From a virus, in the IMG/VR virus record IMGVR_UViG_3300029286_000018, positions 1-64,000 of that record: DNA of 64,000 bases. The stretch is one strand, 5' to 3'. The notes below the pieces were generated by a model. That model made no database searches. It was not told the origin of the DNA and saw nothing but the letters and a program-made list of their open reading frames with translations. Both the position numbers and the translations under genes were made by a program. Below, one piece after another: positions 1 through 9,300 of this stretch (position 1 is its first letter; each line of letters begins with the position of its first letter).

Positions 1-933
1 GGCACTTCTGTCCTTAATACTTCTACTCTTGGATCTACAGTTACTGATTCTGGTTTAACAAGAATCAACAGTTCAAACTTGAGATTAATCGGTAGCGTTG
101 AAGTTAATGGTGGTACTATCACGAGCTCTTCCACTACGTTTAACCTGCTTAACACCACAGTCACTAATGCAAACGTACTTGGCGCTGCTAATACTATTAA
201 TATTGGTTCATCCTTAGCCACTATCAATCTTGGTACTGGTACAACTGGCGCAAATGTCTACGTGAAAGGCAATCTGTTTGTTCAGGGTGCAACAACGACA
301 ATCAGCTCAACTACAGTTTCAATTGCTGATCTTAACATTACTCTTGCTGATGGCCAGTCCACTACTGCTGGCGTGAATGGTGCTGGAATTACACTTGGAT
401 CAACAGGTATTACTTGGCAGTATAATAACACCGGTAATAACTGGGAGTCTACAGAAAATATAAGTATAGCAACTGGTAAGACTTTCAAGATTAATAATAG
501 TGCAGTTCTTTCTTCTTCTGCTCTTGGATCTTCAGTTACTTCTGCTTCTGGAATAGTTCAGGTTGGCACAATAGGACTTGGTACATGGCAGGGAACAACC
601 ATAGGTGTTGCTTACGGCGGTACTGGCTTAACTACCTATACAACAGGTGCAGTTGTTTACGCAACTGCTGCAACAACACTTGCAAATCTTGCTCCGGTGT
701 CAACCTCTGGAGCTGTTCTGTCGAGCACTGGGCTCAACTCTAACCCAGAGTATAAGACAATAACACTTTCTTATGGAACAGTAACTTCTGCTTCCAATAG
801 CTTGAGTTTCACCATACAGAATGCAGCGGCAGATGGTACTACAAAGGGTGTGGCAACATTTAACTCAACTCAGTTCGATGATGCAAGTGGTGTTATAACA
901 CTAGATACTATTGACGGCGGAACATACGCTTAA
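1..933 (+). CDS. Repetitive tail-fibre protein, C-terminal part (5' end outside window)
   Basis: The reading frame is open from base 1, so this is the 3' part of a longer gene; the first internal start-like codon (TTG 79) is not a real start. The protein is Thr/Ser/Asn/Gly-rich and nearly free of charged residues, as in beta-helical phage fibres. It contains one copy of the TTFNLLNTTVTNANVLGAAN module and a segment (about 199-640) nearly identical in protein to part of the 1671-residue fibre at 8440-8900, including the ITWQYNNTGNNWESTEN stretch. It ends at DGGTYA and is followed by a hairpin. The role is inferred: a distal virion fibre used in host binding. Confidence 0.75.
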   Translation, partial: GTSVLNTSTLGSTVTDSGLTRINSSNLRLIGSVEVNGGTITSSSTTFNLLNTTVTNANVLGAANTINIGSSLATINLGTGTTGANVYVKGNLFVQGATTTISSTTVSIADLNITLADGQSTTAGVNGAGITLGSTGITWQYNNTGNNWESTENISIATGKTFKINNSAVLSSSALGSSVTSASGIVQVGTIGLGTWQGTTIGVAYGGTGLTTYTTGAVVYATAATTLANLAPVSTSGAVLSSTGLNSNPEYKTITLSYGTVTSASNSLSFTIQNAAADGTTKGVATFNSTQFDDASGVITLDTIDGGTYA

Positions 934-951
934 TACAAGCTTAAATCTATC

Positions 952-987
952 AATAACATAGCAGGCTATATGTTCTGCTATGTTATT
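952..987 (+). terminator. Perfect 13-bp stem-loop after the first fibre gene
   Basis: AATAACATAGCAG (952-964) and CTGCTATGTTATT (975-987) are perfect inverted repeats around a 10-base loop, 18 bases after the fibre stop codon. There is no long T tract, so it may act as a weak terminator, an mRNA 3' end stabiliser or a processing site. It ends about 30 bases before the start of the next gene. Confidence 0.5.
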
Positions 988-1018
988 AATTTCCGATAAT
1001 GTAATAAAGGAGATTGAT

Positions 1019-1207
1019 ATGGAAGAAAAGATTCAATATTATGAAAATAGCTTGATACCAATATTTAAAAAAAAGCTATATGAAGCACAGGTAGTGATTC
1101 CTGAATTGGAAGCTAATATATTATTTTTACGTAATAGAGTTTCTCAATTAGAGGCTGAAAATTCAAAATTAAAAGTAGTTTCTGAAAACTCTAACACATA
1201 TGAATGA
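1019..1207 (+). CDS. Small coiled-coil protein, paralogue A
   Basis: The ATG at 1019 is chosen over the upstream ATG 980 because AAAGGAG (1006-1012) sits correctly before it and because the product then aligns from residue 1 with its neighbour. The 62-residue product begins MEEKIQYYENSLIP and has heptad-like Leu/Ile spacing with many Glu and Lys, so a short coiled coil is likely. Its stop overlaps the next gene region (ATGA at 1204). It is a tandem paralogue of the gene at 1216. Lying between two fibre genes, it may be a fibre chaperone or trimerisation helper, but nothing in the sequence proves this. Confidence 0.6.
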   Translation: MEEKIQYYENSLIPIFKKKLYEAQVVIPELEANILFLRNRVSQLEAENSKLKVVSENSNTYE

Positions 1208-1215
1208 GGAAAAAT

Positions 1216-1443
1216 ATGGAAGAATTAGTAAAATTTTATGAAACCGTTCTTATTCCGCATTTGAAAAATAAGTATGGTGAGTTAATGGTATTGGCCGCAG
1301 AAATGGAAGCAACTATAGTTTTTAAGGAAAATAAGATTAATAAGCTTGAAAATAAATTAAATTTATTGAACAGTAAAGGTGCAGATGGTTTACAGGACGA
1401 ATCAACTAATATTAAGAAAAATGTAAATAAGAAAAAGATGTAA
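1216..1443 (+). CDS. Small coiled-coil protein, paralogue B
   Basis: The start at 1216 is preferred to ATG 1204 because GAGG (1207-1210) is properly spaced and MEELVKFYETVLIPHL then aligns with MEEKIQYYENSLIPIF of the upstream gene. The product has 75 residues, is rich in Glu, Lys and Leu, is probably helical, and has a basic tail ending KKNVNKKKM. It lies directly upstream of a fibre gene with a 6-base gap. No known family is recognised. Confidence 0.6.
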   Translation: MEELVKFYETVLIPHLKNKYGELMVLAAEMEATIVFKENKINKLENKLNLLNSKGADGLQDESTNIKKNVNKKKM

Positions 1444-1449
1444 TTGTAA

Positions 1450-3801
1450 ATGGCTACAAATCCAACGATTAAACCAAAAAGAGGAACAATAGCGCCTGGC
1501 CCTGGGTCTATATCGCAGAATGAATTAGCAGTTAATACAGTCTCTCAATCTGTATACATTGGTTCTGTTAGTGGCTCTGGTATCCTTGTTGGTTCAGCTC
1601 CTCAGGGCTCAAATACTCAAGTTCAATTCAATAGTAGTGGAGTATTTGCAGGCTCTAGTAACTTTACATTTGATGGTTCTGGAGTAAACGTCAATGGTAT
1701 TGTTTCTTCAGGTTTAGGCATCTCTACAAGTGCTACTACATTTAATATAGTCACAAATACTGCATCTACCATTAATATAGGTACAACTTCTGGCAGCACT
1801 ATTTCAATAGGTAATGCTTCTGGTACTACGACGATCAGAAATGCTGGTACAAATCTCAACGGAACACTTACCGTTACTGGTGTTTCAGTACATCAAGGTG
1901 CTGGACACTTTAATAGTACTCTCACGGTCACTAGCACTTCTTCTCTTATTGGAGACGTTACTGCAAGCGGAGACATTGCAGTGAACGGTGGAGACATTAC
2001 TTCCACTGCTACTACGTTTAATTTACTTAATGCTACTGTTACCAATGCTAACGTTCTTGGTGCTTCTAACACAGTTGTTATAGGAGGTACGGGTGGATCG
2101 ACTACGATTAGAAATGCTGGCACAAATATAAATGGGACACTTACTGTTACTGGTGTTTCAGTACATCAAGGTGCTGGTTCTTTTAACAGTACTCTCTCAG
2201 TCACAGGTGAAGCAACATTTGTAGGCAGTATTCTTGCTAACGGTGGTACTATTACAAGCAGCGCTACCACTTTTAACTTACTGAATACCACCGTCACCAA
2301 TGCAAACGTTTTAGGTTCTGCCAATATCATCGTCTTAGGTGGTACTGCTGGCACAGCTACGATTAGAAACGCTGGCACTAACATCAACGGTACTCTCACT
2401 GTTACCGGCGCTAGTACGTTACAAGGAGCTGCATCTCTTAACAGTACTCTCACTGTTACTGGTGCTACAACACTTCAAAGTACTCTTGCAGTAGGTGGCA
2501 ATACTATTTCCAGTGCTTCTACTACATTCAACTTACTGAACACCACCGTCACCAATGCAAGCGTTCTTGGTGCTGCTGACACAGTTGTAATAGGATCAGC
2601 TGGAGGCTCAACTACAATTCGTAATGCTGCTACAAGATTTAACGGAACTCTTACCGTTACTGGTGCTACTGTCATTCAAGGTGCACTGTCTACTAACGGC
2701 GCTCTTTCTGTTACTGGCACATCTACTCTTATTGGTGATGTTACTGCAAGTGGAGATATTGCAGTGAACGGTGGAGACATTACCTCTACTGCAACTACGT
2801 TTAATCTTCTCAATTCTACGGTCACAGGTCTCAATGTAGGTGGTGGAGCTAACACTGTAGTTCTTGGTGGCACAGGTGGCACAGTTACGATAAGAAACGC
2901 TGGTACAAATATTAACGGTACTCTTACAGTTACAGGAAATACTACAACAGTTGGAGATGTTACTGTTCGTGGTGGAGATATTGGTCTTCTTGAGAAGGGC
3001 GGTGGTTCTGATATAGTTCATATCGCGTCTCCATCAGACGTTAGTCCCGGAGGAATTACATATACACTTCCAGGTTCTTATCCTGCGTCCTCTAACTATG
3101 TATTGCAATCTACAACTACTGGATTAATGTCGTGGGCAGCTCCTGCATCATCTTCATCAGTTGGAATTACTGCGACAAGTGCAAGTTCTAGCTATAATCT
3201 TGTGTTTACTGATGTATCTGCGACTAATACTTCTGCACCTTTGTATATTGACGGTGGTACAAATATTCAATATAATCCAAGTACAGATGTGCTCACTCTT
3301 GGCGGAGACATTGCAGTAAATGGTGGAGATATTACTTCAACAGTCACTTCATTTAATTTACTTAATGCAAACGTAACAACTTTGAATTTAGCTGGAGCAG
3401 CAGCTGTTATAAACGTAGGTGCATCTGGTGGAGATGTGACAGTTGCTGGTAATTTTTATGCAGTTAAGAAGTCATTCTTGATTAACCATCCTTCTAAGCC
3501 TGGTAGTAAGCTTGAGTACGCCTGCTTGGAAGGTCCAGAGAACGGAGTCTATCTGCGTGGCAGACTTGACGGTAAAAAAGAGATAAAGCTTCCTGATTAT
3601 TGGAAAGATCTAGTTCATGCAGACTCTATTACTGTCCAGTTAACTCCTATTGGGAGTTCTGATTGTCACTATGTTTCTAAATACACTTCTAAAAAGATTA
3701 CAGTAGATTGCGAATCCGGCAAAATAAATTGTTTTTATCTTGTGCAAGCTGAACGCAAGGATATTTCAAGGTTTGAAGTGGAAAGAAAAATAGTTAAATA
3801 G
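1450..3801 (+). CDS. Modular tail-fibre protein with conserved C-terminal head domain
   Basis: This is a 783-residue protein. After an N-terminal part (MATNPTIKPKRGTIAPGPG) that resembles virion-attachment ends of phage fibres, there are about five copies of a module built from FNLLNTTVTNANVLG, TIRNAGTNINGTLTVTG and VSVHQGAG. The last 110 residues are a different, charged domain: KSFLINHPSKPGSKLEYACL, GPENGVYLRG and DSITVQLTPIG. From memory of the family, this domain ends many cyanophage and marine myovirus structural fibres. The repeats probably form a beta-helical shaft and the C-terminal domain the tip or a folding domain. It shares shaft modules at DNA level with the fibre genes at 1 and 6310. 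Confidence 0.8.
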   Translation: MATNPTIKPKRGTIAPGPGSISQNELAVNTVSQSVYIGSVSGSGILVGSAPQGSNTQVQFNSSGVFAGSSNFTFDGSGVNVNGIVSSGLGISTSATTFNIVTNTASTINIGTTSGSTISIGNASGTTTIRNAGTNLNGTLTVTGVSVHQGAGHFNSTLTVTSTSSLIGDVTASGDIAVNGGDITSTATTFNLLNATVTNANVLGASNTVVIGGTGGSTTIRNAGTNINGTLTVTGVSVHQGAGSFNSTLSVTGEATFVGSILANGGTITSSATTFNLLNTTVTNANVLGSANIIVLGGTAGTATIRNAGTNINGTLTVTGASTLQGAASLNSTLTVTGATTLQSTLAVGGNTISSASTTFNLLNTTVTNASVLGAADTVVIGSAGGSTTIRNAATRFNGTLTVTGATVIQGALSTNGALSVTGTSTLIGDVTASGDIAVNGGDITSTATTFNLLNSTVTGLNVGGGANTVVLGGTGGTVTIRNAGTNINGTLTVTGNTTTVGDVTVRGGDIGLLEKGGGSDIVHIASPSDVSPGGITYTLPGSYPASSNYVLQSTTTGLMSWAAPASSSSVGITATSASSSYNLVFTDVSATNTSAPLYIDGGTNIQYNPSTDVLTLGGDIAVNGGDITSTVTSFNLLNANVTTLNLAGAAAVINVGASGGDVTVAGNFYAVKKSFLINHPSKPGSKLEYACLEGPENGVYLRGRLDGKKEIKLPDYWKDLVHADSITVQLTPIGSSDCHYVSKYTSKKITVDCESGKINCFYLVQAERKDISRFEVERKIVK

Positions 3802-3838
3802 ACTATTAGTGATTCTTAATAGAAAGGTTTTGTGTTTC

Positions 3839-4567
3839 ATGGCTATCTTATATAATCCCAGAATTATTACTGATGGATTGGCCATGTGCTTGGATGCAGC
3901 AAATACAAAAAGTTATCCTGGGTCTGGAACTGTTTGGACAGACTTGAGTGGTAATGGGTATAATTTTAATGTTAATAGTTCGGCATATTCTACAACTGAT
4001 GGGATTGCTAATATGAACTTTGAAGGTTCTTTTGGAGCAGCAAAAAGAGTAGTATCAAGTACTTTGACTGATGTTCCAAACTTTTCTAATGCAACTATAA
4101 TGTGTTTTAGTACTCTTTTGAATAGTACTGGAACTTGGAGAACTTTGGTTAGAGCATCTTCTACTGGTGATGACCACCAAGTAATTATTCAGACAGGAGC
4201 AAATACTCTTGGTATGTATGACAATAATGGAGCAGCATTTATTAGTGCTGGATTTGATATAACATCTTTACCAAGTCCATACACTCAATTTAATTGTTTA
4301 ACTTGGAGATTGTCGCAATCTTCTCCATATTATCAATTTCAATATAATAATGATCCAACAACATATTCAATCACAAATGCAAGTTCAACCTATACTCAAG
4401 GTTTTTCTATAATAGGTGCATATCATAATGGATCAACTGGAACTGGGTCTGGTGATAGTTCTCAATATTGGGGAAAAATAGCAGTATTTTTATATTATAA
4501 TCGTCATCTCACAGCAGCAGAAATCACACAAAACTATAACGCCCTCAGAGGAAGGTTTGGTATCTAA
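3839..4567 (+). CDS. LamG/concanavalin-like adhesin, copy 1
   Basis: ATG 3839 (MAILYNPRIITDGLAMCLDA) is used because it matches the start of the next copy and has AGAAAGG about 11 bases upstream; an ATG at 3809 only adds an unrelated peptide. The 242-residue product carries the DAANTKSYPGSGTVWTDLSG opening typical of phage LamG/concanavalin A-like lectin domains and ends ITQNYNALRGRFGI. Such domains are beta-sandwiches that bind sugars. It is the first of three tandem homologues, overlapping the next start by one base (TAATG). Probable receptor-binding or fibre-tip protein. Confidence 0.7.
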   Translation: MAILYNPRIITDGLAMCLDAANTKSYPGSGTVWTDLSGNGYNFNVNSSAYSTTDGIANMNFEGSFGAAKRVVSSTLTDVPNFSNATIMCFSTLLNSTGTWRTLVRASSTGDDHQVIIQTGANTLGMYDNNGAAFISAGFDITSLPSPYTQFNCLTWRLSQSSPYYQFQYNNDPTTYSITNASSTYTQGFSIIGAYHNGSTGTGSGDSSQYWGKIAVFLYYNRHLTAAEITQNYNALRGRFGI

Positions 4568-5253
4568 TGGCACTTTCTCATTCTCCATCAATTATTACTG
4601 ATAGTCTAATTTTATGTCTTGATGCAGCAAATACAAAAAGTTATCCTGGGTCTGGAGCCACTTGGACAGACTTGAGTGGTAATGGTAATAATGTAACACT
4701 TACAAATGGACCAACTTATAGTAGTGTGGATGGTGGGTCTATTGTTTTTGATGGGGCGAATGATTATGCTGATTTTTTTGCTCCAAATTTAGGAACAACT
4801 ACTACAGTAGAAATGTGGGTAAAACTTGGGGCAGGTTATTCTGGAAAGATGTTTTTTGGGTGGTTGGCTTATGATGTTTGGTGTGGTTCAGGTCATTTAG
4901 GATATAATACTGGTAACGGTGATATTTATGGTATATCATCTTCAACTATATCTTCTTTGGGTTTGGTGAATAATTGGAAACATTATGTGTTTGAAATGAG
5001 AAGTGATGTTTCTTATACAAATAACAAAATTTATATCAATACAATTTCACAAACTATATCTCAACAAAGCAGCAGTGAGAACGCGGGAGGTAGAACCTTC
5101 AATAGTGGAAATGGTAGAATTTCTGGATGGAGAAATGATACAAATTACCCTATTCCTATGAACTGTTCTTCTTTTAAAGTATACAACAGAGCACTCTCCT
5201 CAATAGAGGTCACACAAAACTACAATGCCCTTCGTGGTAGGTTTGGTTTATAA
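4567..5253 (+). CDS. LamG/concanavalin-like adhesin, copy 2
   Basis: This 228-residue protein begins MALSHSPSIITDSLILCLDA and shares DAANTKSYPGSG and the C-terminal VTQNYNALRGRFGL with copy 1. The opening stretches are nearly identical in DNA as well (about 3890-3955 and 4620-4685), which points to recent duplication. The middle, predicted to hold the ligand-binding loops, has diverged strongly and contains VEMWVKLGAG, a typical LamG strand. Start and stop codons overlap both neighbours, so the three genes are probably translated as a coupled unit. Confidence 0.7.
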   Translation: MALSHSPSIITDSLILCLDAANTKSYPGSGATWTDLSGNGNNVTLTNGPTYSSVDGGSIVFDGANDYADFFAPNLGTTTTVEMWVKLGAGYSGKMFFGWLAYDVWCGSGHLGYNTGNGDIYGISSSTISSLGLVNNWKHYVFEMRSDVSYTNNKIYINTISQTISQQSSSENAGGRTFNSGNGRISGWRNDTNYPIPMNCSSFKVYNRALSSIEVTQNYNALRGRFGL

Positions 5254-5873
5254 TGGGAGTACATTCTGGACCAAATATAGTTCGTAGTAATTTGTCTATG
5301 TCTTTAGACTCTAGAAATAGAAAATCATTTTTAGGAGATAATTTTTATAATTTAACAAATTTACAAAACCTAGGCAACCCTTCGTGGTCTAATGGTGCTT
5401 CTGAATTAACTGTAATACTTATTATAAAAATTCTTGGATCTAATACGGAATACGCTTACCATCCTGTTAATAAATGGAATAGTGGAACTAATGATGCCAG
5501 CTTTGTTTTTTATCATTTTCAAAATTATCTGGGAACAAATCCACAAAATGAAAATCTTTTGGGATGGTATGCAAACGCTGGTGGTACTTGGCAAGGAATA
5601 AGTGGCCAATATAAGGCTAGTCAAAATACTTCATATTTTGTCGCTTTACAGTATAGTTCCCAGTCTGGTGGTCAATTATGGATTAACAATTCTAAGGTAG
5701 GATCAAGGACTGGTAGTGGGGTTTTAGGGTCTGGCAGTAGTGATATCTTAATAGATGGTAATGTTACTGGAAGAAGTAATATACATAAGGTGGAAATGTT
5801 AAAATTCTACAATAAAGATTTATCAGATAGTCAGATTCTAAGCATGTATGATTTATTTAAAAACAGATTATGA
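5253..5873 (+). CDS. LamG-like adhesin, copy 3 (divergent)
   Basis: This 206-residue protein begins MGVHSGPNIVRSNLSMSLDS, recognisably the same opening as copies 1 and 2, but the GSGTVWTDLSG region has become degenerate and the end is DLFKNRL rather than NALRGRFG. Retained features include a LLGWYANAGGTWQG strand and an LWINNSKVGSRTGSG hairpin. It overlaps the preceding gene by one base and the following small gene by four. Likely another sugar-binding virion adhesin or a decaying duplicate that is still intact. Confidence 0.6.
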   Translation: MGVHSGPNIVRSNLSMSLDSRNRKSFLGDNFYNLTNLQNLGNPSWSNGASELTVILIIKILGSNTEYAYHPVNKWNSGTNDASFVFYHFQNYLGTNPQNENLLGWYANAGGTWQGISGQYKASQNTSYFVALQYSSQSGGQLWINNSKVGSRTGSGVLGSGSSDILIDGNVTGRSNIHKVEMLKFYNKDLSDSQILSMYDLFKNRL

Positions 5874-6013
5874 ATATTGTAAAAAATGACAATTTTTTAA
5901 TAGACTCTTCTACGAGTGAGCCTGTATATAAAATTATTGACATTAATGGTAATATTGTTTTTTATGGAGTAACAGAAGAAGAGTGTACCTTATATCTAAA
6001 TTCATTAAATTGA
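5870..6013 (+). CDS. Small hypothetical protein (47 aa)
   Basis: ATG 5870 overlaps the TGA of the preceding gene (ATGA) and the frame stays open for 47 codons, ending SLN at 6013. The product (MNIVKNDNFLIDSSTSEPVY at its start) has a predicted beta hairpin around IIDINGNIVFYG followed by a short acidic helix. It fills the gap between two clear genes and is translationally coupled to the LamG copy upstream. No function is recognised. Confidence 0.5.
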   Translation: MNIVKNDNFLIDSSTSEPVYKIIDINGNIVFYGVTEEECTLYLNSLN

Positions 6014-6043
6014 ATATGCATACAAACATTTTGGAGTTTTTAC

Positions 6044-6301
6044 ATGTTATATGATAATAGAAAATATATAATATTTAATATTTCAGAAATACATAAAATA
6101 AATTTTTCTGAAATTCTAGAAACTTCCGCAGATACTCTAAGAAAATCTGTTGATGGTAATAGTTCGTTTATTAAGTGGGAAGGGGAAGAGCCTTCGTTTG
6201 TTGAATTGTTATCAACAAAAAGCGTGCTTTATACTCATTTAGAAATTTTAGACATCTTGTCAACTTCAGAATGGACTGGACCAAACGTAATTAATATGTA
6301 A
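6044..6301 (+). CDS. Small hypothetical protein (85 aa)
   Basis: ATG 6044 follows GGAG (6033-6036) at good spacing. The 85-residue acidic product ends STSEWTGPNVINM. Mixed alpha/beta character is likely, with no motif I recognise. It lies eight bases upstream of the largest fibre gene and could be a fibre assembly factor by position only. Confidence 0.5.
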   Translation: MLYDNRKYIIFNISEIHKINFSEILETSADTLRKSVDGNSSFIKWEGEEPSFVELLSTKSVLYTHLEILDILSTSEWTGPNVINM

Positions 6302-6309
6302 TTGTTAAA

Positions 6310-9300
6310 ATGGCAAACTCTGATAAAAACATTTCCATTATACCAAACAGGAGCCTTACCGGGCAGCCTCAGATCATATTTACTGGTCAAGGTAATGATC
6401 CAATTACTTTAAAGGTTTTGGATAGCACGATTGGGTCTTTGTCTTTTGAAGGATCTGCTGGTCAATTATTATCTATTACTGATTCTTTAAGTTCAGGATC
6501 CATATTTAGCGTAAACGATATATCTGGTATGCCAAGCATAGATGTTAATGCTGACGGCACTGTTGCTCTTGCTCCATTTTCTGGCAATATTGCAATAGGC
6601 GTAACAAGTGCTTCTTTTAAATTGCATGTGAACGGCACACTTTATACTGCTTCTGCTGCTACTTTTAATTCAAATGTTATATTAAGTAATGGCAATCTAC
6701 AAACAACTACATCTACATTTAATTTAATTACCAACACAGCTTCAACAATCAATATTGGTACAACTTCGGGAAGCACAATAAGTATTGCATCTACTACAGG
6801 TACTACAACAGTAAATAATTCTGCTATTATAACTGGAAATTTAACAGTTAATGGTGGAACAATTACATCCACTGCTACTACGTTTAATTTACTAAATACT
6901 ACTGTTACCAATGCTAACGTATTAGGCGCTGCTGATACAATTTTAATAGGATCAGCTGGTGGCTCGACTACAATTAGAAATGCTGCTACACGAGTTAATG
7001 GTACTCTCACCGTTACTGGCGTCTCAGTGCATCAAGGTGCGGGTGCTTTTAATAGTACTCTTTCTGTTACTGGTACATCTACTTTAATTGGTGACGTTAC
7101 TGCAAGCGGAGACATAGCAGTAAACGGTGGAGATATTACCTCTACTTCTACCACGTTTAATCTTCTTAATGCGACTGTAACAGGTCTCAATGTAGGTGGT
7201 GCTGCTAACACAGTATTGCTAGGTGGCACAGGTGGGACTACGACTATTAGAAACGCTGGAACAAATATAAATGGTACTCTTACTGTTACAGGCGTCTCAG
7301 TACATCAAGGTGCTGGTGCTTTTAACAGCACTCTCACCGTCACTGGTGCGACAGTGGTTCAGGGAGCACTGTCTGCTAACGGCGCTCTTTCTGTTACTGG
7401 TACTTCTACTCTTATTGGTGACGTTACTGCAAGTGGAGATTTAGCTGTCAATGGTGGAGACATTACCTCTACTGCTACCACGTTTAATTTACTGAATACT
7501 ACTGTAACAGGTCTCAATGTAGGTGGTGCTGCTAATACTGTAGTGCTTGGTGGCACAGGTGGAACTTCTACCATTCGTAACGCTGGAACAAATATCAATG
7601 GCACACTTACTGTCACTGGTGTCTCAGTGCATCAAGGTGCTGGTACATTTAATAGTACACTTTCTGTAACTGGCGTCACAACATTGCAAGGTGCTTCTAC
7701 CCTGCAGGGTGCAGTAAATATGAATAGCACACTTACTGTCACTGGTGTTTCAGTGCATCAGGGTGCTGGTGCTTTTAATAGTACACTTACAGTGACCGGT
7801 GTCACAACATTGCAAGGTGCTTCTACCCTACAGAGTGCAGTAAATATGAATAGCACTCTCACCGTTACTGGTGTCTCAGTTCATCAGGGTGCTGGTGCTT
7901 TTAATAGTACTCTTTCAGTTACAGGTGCATCTACTCTTATTGGTGATGTTACTGCAAGCGGAGACATAGCAGTGAACGGTGGAGACATTACTTCCACTGC
8001 TACTACGTTTAACTTACTGAATGCTACTGTTACCAATGCAAATGTATTGGGCGCTGCTAACACGGTATTGCTAGGTGGCACAGGTGGTACTGCTACCATC
8101 CGTAACGCTGGTACTAATATCAATGGCACTCTTACTGTTACTGGTGTTTCAGTACATCAGGGTGCTGGTGCTTTTAATAGTACTCTCACAGTGACAGGCG
8201 TCACAACATTGCAAGGTGCTTCTACACTACAGGGTGCAGTAAATATGAACAGCACCCTCACTGTGACTGGTGTTTCAGTACATCAAGGTGCTGGTGCTTT
8301 TAATAGTACACTTTCAGTCACAGGCGCTGCTACATTTGTTGATGACATCGCTGTCAACGGTGGAGACATTACCTCTACTGCTACCACTTTTAACTTACTG
8401 AATACCACCGTCACCAATGCAAACGTGTTAGGAGTAGCAAATACAGTAAACATTGGCTCATCCGTAGCAACTATTAATCTTGGTACTGGTACAACTGGTG
8501 CAAATATATATGTAAAGGGTAATTTGTATGTACAGGGCGCAACGACAACAATCAGTTCAACTACTGTATCTATAGCAGACCTAAATATTGTTCTTGCTGA
8601 TGGTCAGGCCACTACGGCTGGCGTTAATGGTGCTGGAATTAGTCTTGGATCTACCGGAATTACTTGGCAGTATAATAACACTGGCAATAATTGGGAGTCT
8701 ACAGAAAATGTAAGTATTGCAACTGGCAAGGCTTATAAAATAAATAATAGTGCAGTTCTTTCTTCCACAGTTCTTGGATCTTCAGTTACTTCTGCTTCTG
8801 GATTAGTGCAGGTTGGTACAATAGGTCTTGGCACATGGCAAGCAGGTACTATTGTGACTACGTATGGAGGCACTGGTCTCAGCTCATACACCGCTGGAGA
8901 TATATTATATTATGTTTCTGGCACAACATTATCTAAGCTTGCCATATCTGGTACAACAAATTATGTAATGACATCTGATGGTTCTATACCTGTTTGGACT
9001 GTTAACTCTGGAACTGGAAGTGTTGTTCGCGCAATTAGTTCCACGCTGACTGGTGCTACTTTAGTAAATCCAATATTCACTACTGTCACAGCTACAGATT
9101 TAACTCTGAGCGGAGACATAGCAGTAAACGGCGGAGACATTACCTCTACTGCTACCACGTTTAATTTACTGAATACTACTGTTACCAATGCAAACGTACT
9201 TGGAGCTGCTAACACTGTTGTCATTGGTGGCACAGGTGGTGCGACGACAATTAGAAACGCTGGAACAAATATAAATGGTACTCTTACTGTTACCGGTGTC

